DNA from: Lachnospiraceae bacterium UBA3692
GTDB taxonomy: Bacteria; Bacillota; Clostridia; Lachnospirales; Lachnospiraceae
DNA length: 21,914 nucleotides
Assembly (NCBI GenBank): GCA_002372815.1
Contig: DFIR01000071.1
Span: forward strand, 1-21,914
Direction of reading: 5' to 3'
A program made the position numbers and the translations under genes. Positions 16,965-21,914 of the stretch are shown here, piece after piece (positions within the stretch are counted from its first letter, which is position 1; every line of letters begins with the position of its first letter). The notes below the pieces were generated by a model that searched no databases, was not told the DNA's origin, and worked only from the letters and a program-made list of their open reading frames with translations.

Positions 16965-18098
16965 ATGATAGAACTCGACCAGATGAAACAGGAGCTCGCC
17001 CAGTACGAGCAGCCGATGGAGGAGGTCCGGGACTCCCTGGATCTCGATTATAAGAAACAGCGCATCGAGGAACTGCAGCGCGAGACGGAGGCGCCGGATT
17101 TCTGGAACGACGCGTCCGTCGCCAACAAGAAGATGAAGCAGCTCAAGGACCTGCAGAAGACCGTGGACGACGCCGACGGGCTCGTCACGACCTACGAGGA
17201 CCTCATGATGCTCATCGAGATGGGCAATGAGGAGAACGACGCCAGCGTGATCCCCGGGATCCGCGAGGAACTGGACGCTTACGCAGCCAAGCTGGAGGAG
17301 ATGCGCCTCGCGACCCTCCTGACCGGCGAATATGACGACTCCAACGCCATCGTCAGCCTGAACGCGGGCGCGGGCGGCACGGAGAGCTGCGACTGGTGCA
17401 GCATGCTGTACCGGATGTACTCCAAGTGGGCGGACAAGAAGGGCTTCACCATGGAAGTCATGAACTTCGTGGACGGCGACGAGGCCGGCATCAAGTCCGT
17501 GGATTTCCAGATCAGCGGCCCGAACGCCTACGGCTACCTGAAATCCGAGCGCGGCGTGCACAGGCTCGTCCGCATCTCGCCCTTCAACGCGCAGGGCAAG
17601 CGCCAGACTTCCTTCGTCTCCTGCGACGTGGTCCCGGAGATCGAGAAGGACCTCGACATCGTGATCAATCCGGACGACATCCGGATCGACACCTACCGCT
17701 CGAGCGGCGCCGGCGGACAGCACATCAATAAGACGTCCTCGGCGATCCGTATCACCCACTTCCCCACGGGGATCGTGGTGACCTGCCAGAACGAGCGCTC
17801 CCAGTTCCAGAACAAGGACAAAGCCATGCAGATGCTGAAGGCCAAGCTCTTCATGCTGAAGATGGAAGAGGAAGAGGCGAAGCTCAAGGGCATCCGCGGC
17901 GAGGTCCGCGACATCGCCTGGGGCAGCCAGATCCGCTCCTACGTCCTGCAGCCTTACACGATGGTCAAGGACACCCGCACGGGCGAGGAGACCAGCAACA
18001 CCAGCGCGGTCCTCGACGGCGACATCGACCGCTTCATCAACGCCTACCTGAAGATGGAGGCGGGCAGCGCCGGCCGGAGCGGGGACAGCGTCTCATGA
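16965..18098 (+). CDS. prfB: peptide chain release factor 2, without programmed frameshift
   Basis: The 377-residue RF2 recognises UAA and UGA and triggers peptide release. The SPF anticodon-like tripeptide is at 205-207 and the GGQ catalytic motif at 250-252 (SSGAGGQHINKTSSA). Most bacterial prfB genes contain an in-frame UGA and need a +1 shift near codon 25. Here the equivalent codons read S24-L25-D26 (ctg gat at 17037-17042) in one open frame, so the autoregulatory shift site is absent. GAGG lies seven bases before the ATG. The stop overlaps the start of the next gene (ATGA at 18095-18098), implying translational coupling. Confidence 0.98.
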   Translation: MIELDQMKQELAQYEQPMEEVRDSLDLDYKKQRIEELQRETEAPDFWNDASVANKKMKQLKDLQKTVDDADGLVTTYEDLMMLIEMGNEENDASVIPGIREELDAYAAKLEEMRLATLLTGEYDDSNAIVSLNAGAGGTESCDWCSMLYRMYSKWADKKGFTMEVMNFVDGDEAGIKSVDFQISGPNAYGYLKSERGVHRLVRISPFNAQGKRQTSFVSCDVVPEIEKDLDIVINPDDIRIDTYRSSGAGGQHINKTSSAIRITHFPTGIVVTCQNERSQFQNKDKAMQMLKAKLFMLKMEEEEAKLKGIRGEVRDIAWGSQIRSYVLQPYTMVKDTRTGEETSNTSAVLDGDIDRFINAYLKMEAGSAGRSGDSVS

Positions 18099-19360
18099 AC
18101 GCGATGAGCACGGAACGGCTCTACGACGCGGACCCGTACCTGCGCGCTTTTGACGCGCTGGTAACAGAGGCCTGTCCGGCGGATGCTGCCGGAAAGATCC
18201 TCGTTGTCACGGACCGCACGGCCTTCTTCCCGGAGGGCGGCGGCCAGTCCCCCGACGGCGGCACGTTGGCGGGCTTTCCGGTGACGGACGTACAGCTGCG
18301 CCCGGACGGCGGTGTGGTGCACACCGTGGAGATCGGGCAGGGCGGCGCTGCGGCAGGAGCCGCGGCTGGCGCCACGGCAGGGGCGAATGCAGAGGCCGCG
18401 GCTGTCGCCGGCGGGATCCCGGAGGCGCTGCTGCCGGGACAGACCGTGCATGGGGAGATCGACTGGGGACACCGTTTTTCCAATATGCAGAACCACACCG
18501 GGGAGCACATCCTCTCCGGGCTGATGCACGGGCAGTACGGTTTTGACAATATAGGATTCCACCTGAGCGACAACAGCGTGACGCTGGACGTGAACGGGCA
18601 CCTCACGGACGAACAGGTCCGGGCGCTCGAGACGGCGGCGAACGAAGTCGTCTGGCGCAACGTGCCTGTGACGGCGCGGTATCCGGACGCCGCGGAGCTG
18701 GAGACGCTCGTCTACCGCAGCAAAAAGGAGATCGACGGGCCCCTGCGCGTCGTGACCGTGGAAGGCGTGGACAACTGCGCCTGCTGCGCGCCGCATGTCT
18801 CCCGCACCGGCGAGATCGGCCTGATCCGGATCGTGCGCGTCCTCCGCTATGCCGGCGGCATGCGCCTGACGATCCTGTGCGGCCGGCGGGCACTGGCATC
18901 CGTGCAGTCCATGCAGGCGCAGGCGGAAGCTGTCTCCCACCTTACCAACAGCCCGCAGGAGCAGATCGCGGACGCCGCGGCGCGCCTTCTCGCGGAAGTG
19001 GAGGCGGAGAGACACCACGTGCGCGAGCTCGAGGAGCGGATCGCGCAGATCCACCTGGAGTCGGCACCGGGCGGCAACGCCTGGGTCTTTGAGAAGCATC
19101 TGTCAGTCCTCCCGCAGAGAGCACTCGTGAACGCGCTGTGCGACAGACTGCCGGAAGGGGGCGGACTCTGCGGCGTCTTTGCAGGGGAGGACGGAAGCGG
19201 ATACATGTACATCGCGGGCGGACGCGGCGCGGACGCGCGCACGGTGAGCGGACGGCTCCGGGAGCGGCTCGGCGCGAAAGGCGGCGGCAGACCGGAGATG
19301 GTCCAGGGAAGCGTACAGGCTTCGAAAGAGGAGATCCTGCGCGCGCTCTCAGAACTGTGA
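18095..19360 (+). CDS. alanyl-tRNA editing protein (AlaX-L type) with DHHA1 domain
   Basis: The 421-residue protein resembles the editing half of AlaRS: GGGQ at 48-51, the zinc motif HxxxH at H134/H138 (NHTGEHILSG) and CxxxH at C230/H234 (CACCAPHVSRTGEIG). A coiled-coil stretch (about 275-335) and a C-terminal DHHA1-like domain (GSGYMYIAGGRGADART) follow. It should hydrolyse Ser or Gly mischarged on tRNA-Ala. Residues 83-107 are an Ala/Gly-rich low-complexity insertion between conserved segments, which the family does not normally have. The ATG overlaps the prfB stop by four bases. A second ATG nine bases on is also possible. No terminator follows; the gap holds a degenerate repeat. Confidence 0.92.
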   Translation: MNAMSTERLYDADPYLRAFDALVTEACPADAAGKILVVTDRTAFFPEGGGQSPDGGTLAGFPVTDVQLRPDGGVVHTVEIGQGGAAAGAAAGATAGANAEAAAVAGGIPEALLPGQTVHGEIDWGHRFSNMQNHTGEHILSGLMHGQYGFDNIGFHLSDNSVTLDVNGHLTDEQVRALETAANEVVWRNVPVTARYPDAAELETLVYRSKKEIDGPLRVVTVEGVDNCACCAPHVSRTGEIGLIRIVRVLRYAGGMRLTILCGRRALASVQSMQAQAEAVSHLTNSPQEQIADAAARLLAEVEAERHHVRELEERIAQIHLESAPGGNAWVFEKHLSVLPQRALVNALCDRLPEGGGLCGVFAGEDGSGYMYIAGGRGADARTVSGRLRERLGAKGGGRPEMVQGSVQASKEEILRALSEL

Positions 19361-19440
19361 GCGGCGCGGTGGGCAGAGCAGTGATCGGAGCTGTAAACAG
19401 AGCGGTAATCAGAACAGCAGACGGAACGGTTGCAGGAAGG
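19345..19440. repeat. degenerate 24-base tandem repeat spanning a stop codon
   Basis: Units at 19345-19368, 19369-19392, 19393-19416 and 19417-19440. Neighbouring units agree at roughly 13-17 of 24 positions by eye. The first unit contains the end of the alanyl-tRNA editing gene with its TGA. The second and third keep an in-frame-spaced stop (gtgatc, gtaatc); the fourth leads into the next gene's ribosome binding site. Confidence 0.65.
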
Positions 19441-19448
19441 AGGTGCAG

Positions 19449-19934
19449 ATGAGCGGAATAGTTGAGATTCTGTTGGTGGTCGTTGCGGTGATCATCTCTC
19501 AGGTTCTGAAGTCGGGGAAGAAGAACGGTGCCAATGCATCGAAGAAGGACACCGGCACGGGAAGAAACGGCGGCTATGACCCTTCGGCACCGCCCGGAAG
19601 CCGCAGGAATCCTCTCGGCAGACCGGGGACCGGGGCGGCGGGTACCGCCGCGCAGAGAACGGACCGGCGCGCAGGTGCTTCCGCCACCAGCCAGAACAGG
19701 CAGGACGGCTTCCAGAGCATCCTGAAGAACCGGCGCCACTCCGTGTCCGCGGACGACGGACACAGGCTCTTCGGGGATGAGGACGTCTCCTGCAGCAGGT
19801 TCGGGCACGTCCATCCGGAGGCGGACGACATGCCCCGCTACATCGTACACGACGACCCGGAGGACGGCTACATCCTCCTGAACGGGAAGAAGATGCTTCT
19901 CTCCGAGGCGGACCGGTACGAGAATACTATTTGA
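19449..19934 (+). CDS. hypothetical membrane-anchored protein
   Basis: The 161-residue protein has one N-terminal hydrophobic helix (about residues 3-20, GIVEILLVVVAVIISQVLK). A long Gly/Ser/Arg/Ala-rich, probably disordered segment follows (about 25-95), then a more ordered acidic end (HPEADDMPRYIVHDDPEDGYILLNGKKM). I do not recognise a family. The topology suggests a membrane-tethered cytoplasmic or external tail, but orientation is unsure. AAGGAGG lies five bases before the ATG at 19449; a GTG at 19443 overlaps that site and is unlikely. It follows the alanyl-tRNA editing gene by 88 bases without a terminator, so it may belong to the secA-prfB unit. Confidence 0.8.
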   Translation: MSGIVEILLVVVAVIISQVLKSGKKNGANASKKDTGTGRNGGYDPSAPPGSRRNPLGRPGTGAAGTAAQRTDRRAGASATSQNRQDGFQSILKNRRHSVSADDGHRLFGDEDVSCSRFGHVHPEADDMPRYIVHDDPEDGYILLNGKKMLLSEADRYENTI

Positions 19935-19946
19935 GCATATGAGAAG

Positions 19947-19972
19947 AAGCGCCGGGCTGTGGCCCGGCGCTT
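19947..19972. terminator. GC-rich hairpin between convergent genes
   Basis: AAGCGCCGGGC (19947-19957) pairs with GCCCGGCGCTT (19962-19972) over 11 bp around a TGTG loop. T content after it is modest on both strands (TTCCGTT and CTTCTTCTC). It lies between the hypothetical gene and rsmA and probably serves both. Confidence 0.75.
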
Positions 19973-19994
19973 TCCGTTGCTGAATGTGTGCAGG

Positions 19995-20900
19995 TCAGGC
20001 CTGCCCGGAAGCCAGTTCCCGCGACAGGGCGGCGAACTGCTCCAGGGAGAGCGCCTCTCCGCGGATGGTCTCCGACAGCCCGAGTGCCCGGAGCGCCTGC
20101 GTGACTTCTTCGCGGGTGAGCGTCCGGTCCTCATAGCGGAAGCCGTGGGAGAGGGCATTGGCGAGCGTTTTGCGCCGCTGGTTGAAAGCTGCGCGTATGA
20201 GCGCGAACAGGAAGCGCTCGTCGGCTTCGACCGGCGGCGTTTCGTATGCGCGGAGGCACAGAACAGTGCTGTCCACATTCGGCCTCGGGAAGAAGGCGTG
20301 TGCCCCGACCTGCGTCACGATCTCCGGCTTCGCGTAGTACTGCACCGCCAGAGAGAGCGCGCCGTATTCCTTTGTGTCGGGGCCGGAGCGGATGCGGTCC
20401 GCCACTTCCTTCTGCACCATGACGGTAATGGAGGAGAAGCATCCCTTCTGGGACAGCAGCTCCATCAGGATCGGTGTCGTGACGTAATAGGGAAGGTTCG
20501 CGGCCACTTTCATCGGGCGCCCGCCGTTGTACTCCTCGCAGAGCGCGCGAAGATCCGTCTTCAGGATGTCCTGCCAGAGGATCGTGACGTTGTCGCAGTC
20601 GGCCAGCGTGTCCGCGAGCACCGGCTCCAGGGACGTGTCGATCTCGACGCAGACGACCCGGCCCGCCGCGCGGGAGAGCAGCTGCGTCATGCTGCCGATG
20701 CCGGGGCCGATCTCGAGGACGCAGTCCTCCTTCGTGATCCCGGCGGCCTCGATGCTCTCCTCGATCACAGAGGCATCAATGAGAAAATTCTGCCCGTACT
20801 TCTTCCTGGCATGGATCCCATGCCGCTCCAGCACCGCGCGCGTGGCGGACGGGGTGGCGAGGACAGGACGGGGGGAGAGTGTGTTCAGATGATCGTACAT
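19995..20900 (-). CDS. rsmA: 16S rRNA (adenine(1518)-N6/adenine(1519)-N6)-dimethyltransferase RsmA
   Basis: The 301-residue methyltransferase dimethylates two adjacent adenines in the loop of helix 45 of 16S rRNA during late 30S assembly. The hallmarks are KKYGQNFLID (34-42), the SAM-binding motif EIGPGIGSMTQLL (63-75) and the catalytic NLPYY (135-139), followed by VQKEVADRI and the C-terminal RAAFNQRRKTLANAL helix. Length is about 20-30 residues above the usual, mainly at the N-terminus before GQNFL. GGAA of AAAGGAA lies five bases before the ATG. It is 14 bases downstream of tatD, an arrangement common in Bacillota (often with an rnmV gene between, not seen here). Confidence 0.97.
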   Translation of the reverse strand: MYDHLNTLSPRPVLATPSATRAVLERHGIHARKKYGQNFLIDASVIEESIEAAGITKEDCVLEIGPGIGSMTQLLSRAAGRVVCVEIDTSLEPVLADTLADCDNVTILWQDILKTDLRALCEEYNGGRPMKVAANLPYYVTTPILMELLSQKGCFSSITVMVQKEVADRIRSGPDTKEYGALSLAVQYYAKPEIVTQVGAHAFFPRPNVDSTVLCLRAYETPPVEADERFLFALIRAAFNQRRKTLANALSHGFRYEDRTLTREEVTQALRALGLSETIRGEALSLEQFAALSRELASGQA

Positions 20901-20914
20901 GGAGGTTCCTTTCT

Positions 20915-21700
20915 TCAGAGACGGTACATGCGTCTCGCGTTTTCTTCCGTGACGCGGAGGATCTCGTCTTCGCTGACGCCCCGGATCTCCGCCAGCGTCC
21001 GCACGACGTGGGGCAGGTAGAGCGAGCAGTTGCGTTTGCCCCGGTAGGGGACCGGCGCCAGATACGGGCAGTCGGTCTCGAGCAGGATCCGGTCCGCCGG
21101 CACCTCGGCGGCGACCTCCTTGAGCTTGCGGGCATTTTTAAATGTTACCACGCCGCCGATCCCGATGTAGAAGCCGAGCTTCAGAAACTCGCGCGCCATC
21201 TCGACGCCGTAGCTGAAGCAGTGGATCACGCCGCCGATCTCTTCGGCATGCTTCTCCTGCAGGATGTCCAGCGTATCCTTCGCGGCGTCGCGGGAGTGGA
21301 TTACGACCGGCAGGCCCACCTCCCTGGCGAGATCCAGCTGCCGCCGCAGCCAGTACCGCTCGAGCTCCCTGTCCGGCTCCGGCCAGTAGTAGTCCAGCCC
21401 GATCTCGCCTACGGCCACCGCCTTCGAGGCAGGATCCGTCAGCTTCTCCCGCAGGAGCGCCATGGTGCTCTCTCCGACCGCCTCATCGGCGAGCGGCCCG
21501 CAGTCGGACGGATGGATCCCCAGCGCGCACCAGACATGTTCATAGCGCGCCGCCAGATCCAGACACTGCCCGATACTCTCGATATCATTGGCGATATTGA
21601 CGACCGTCCCGACACCCGCGGCCGGGAGAGACGCCACAAGCGCGTCCCGGTCCTCGTCGAACGCGCGGTCATTGTAATGTGCATGTGAGTCAAAGATCAT
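20915..21700 (-). CDS. tatD: TatD family metal-dependent deoxyribonuclease
   Basis: The 261-residue TIM-barrel hydrolase has the full TatD metal ligand set: H6 and H8 (DSHAHYN), E99 (VGEIGLDYY), H135 (VIHSRDA), H160 (GVIHCFS) and D210 (LETDCPYLAP). Members are 3'-5' exonucleases and related phosphodiesterases acting in the cytoplasm. The start follows AGGA by 11 bases, a rather long spacing, but no better start is visible. It is the first gene of a tatD-rsmA operon with a promoter in the divergent gap shared with the tRNA gene. It is not part of the Tat translocase, despite the name. Confidence 0.96.
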   Translation of the reverse strand: MIFDSHAHYNDRAFDEDRDALVASLPAAGVGTVVNIANDIESIGQCLDLAARYEHVWCALGIHPSDCGPLADEAVGESTMALLREKLTDPASKAVAVGEIGLDYYWPEPDRELERYWLRRQLDLAREVGLPVVIHSRDAAKDTLDILQEKHAEEIGGVIHCFSYGVEMAREFLKLGFYIGIGGVVTFKNARKLKEVAAEVPADRILLETDCPYLAPVPYRGKRNCSLYLPHVVRTLAEIRGVSEDEILRVTEENARRMYRL

Positions 21701-21757
21701 AAGTCAGCTGTTCCTCATTTTCGCCGTTTACCGGCCTTTCGGGCCTGCCTGAAAAAG

Positions 21758-21788
21758 ACTATAATTTTTTTTCAAAAAGTACTTGCAA
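21758..21788 (-). promoter_or_regulatory. candidate promoter of tatD-rsmA
   Basis: On the minus strand TTGCAA (21788-21783), a 19-base spacer with an A-tract, and TATAGT (21763-21758). The -35 hexamer is its own reverse complement and is the same six bases used by the tRNA promoter on the other strand. The long spacer lowers confidence. Confidence 0.5.
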
Positions 21789-21811
21789 AAAGGCAGACCA
21801 TCTACTATAAT
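21783..21811 (+). promoter_or_regulatory. promoter of the tRNA-Lys gene
   Basis: TTGCAA (21783-21788), exactly 17 bases, and a perfect TATAAT (21806-21811). Transcription would start near 21818, about 50 bases before the mature tRNA. Confidence 0.9.
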
Positions 21812-21868
21812 GACATTCGTGCCGTTCAAGGATACACTATTTCCGACGGCGGCGCAAGAACAGAATAT

Positions 21869-21914
21869 GCGCTGTTAGCTCAGCTGGTAGAGCACCTGAC
21901 TCTTAATCAGGGTG
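21869..21914 (+). tRNA. tRNA-Lys (CUU anticodon), partial at the window edge
   Basis: Acceptor strand GCGCTGT (21869-21875), then TA, D-arm GCTC/GAGC around AGCTGGTA, anticodon stem CCTGA/TCAGG and loop CTCTTAA with anticodon CTT at 21902-21904. The gene is cut at the window end before the variable loop is complete. Other tRNA genes may follow outside. Confidence 0.93.

Overview
The window looks like chromosomal DNA of a GC-rich member of the Bacillota, most likely a clostridial relative of the Lachnospiraceae. This is inferred from: the secA-prfB pair; a large SRP RNA next to tadA; a DUF2975 gene followed by a small XRE regulator; a C_GCAxxG_C_C redox-protein gene; a GH73 glucosaminidase with choline-binding-type wall repeats; strong AGGAGG-like ribosome binding sites; and sigma-A promoters with TTGACA/TATAAT-like boxes in AT-rich gaps between GC-rich genes. 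No phage, insertion sequence, CRISPR array or rRNA is visible. The right edge enters a tRNA-Lys gene.

Layout. At 44-4407 everything runs leftward: a PflX-like radical SAM protein, the SRP RNA (ffs), tadA, a secreted wall-binding glucosaminidase and an AraC-family regulator. The regulator is divergent from a mannitol dehydrogenase/fructuronate reductase family gene (4681-6318). This is followed by an HD-domain hydrolase, a DUF2975-XRE pair, a large multi-pass membrane protein, an old-yellow-enzyme/dienoyl-CoA-reductase-like flavoenzyme and a small cysteine-rich redox protein, all rightward. A leftward MATE transporter faces them across a bidirectional terminator. It is divergent from an OhrR-type peroxide sensor whose gene sits one base before secA. 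Then come prfB, an alanyl-tRNA editing protein whose start overlaps the prfB stop, and a small membrane-anchored hypothetical. Finally rsmA and tatD run leftward as an operon, divergent from a tRNA promoter.

How it fits together. Much of the window is core translation and secretion: SRP RNA, SecA, TadA, RF2, AlaX-type editing, RsmA and tRNA-Lys. Between these lie sugar-acid and redox genes with local regulators. The most plausible regulatory circuit is the OhrR-like gene. It has the redox cysteine at residue 15 and tyrosines at 19, 29 and 40, and a perfect palindrome in its divergent promoter covers the predicted -35 boxes of both the MATE gene and the ohrR-secA unit.

The most unusual non-coding signals are as follows. 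An SRP RNA promoter has its -35 box built over the tadA stop codon. Two terminator hairpins have a 3' arm and U-tract that run straight into an in-frame ATG, with the ribosome binding site in the stem. A set of unrelated short tandem duplications (12, 14, 20, 24 and 26 bases) occurs at gene junctions; in two cases they copy the end of a coding sequence together with its stop codon. I see no clearly new multi-gene system. These junction structures and the OhrR-secA linkage are the best leads.
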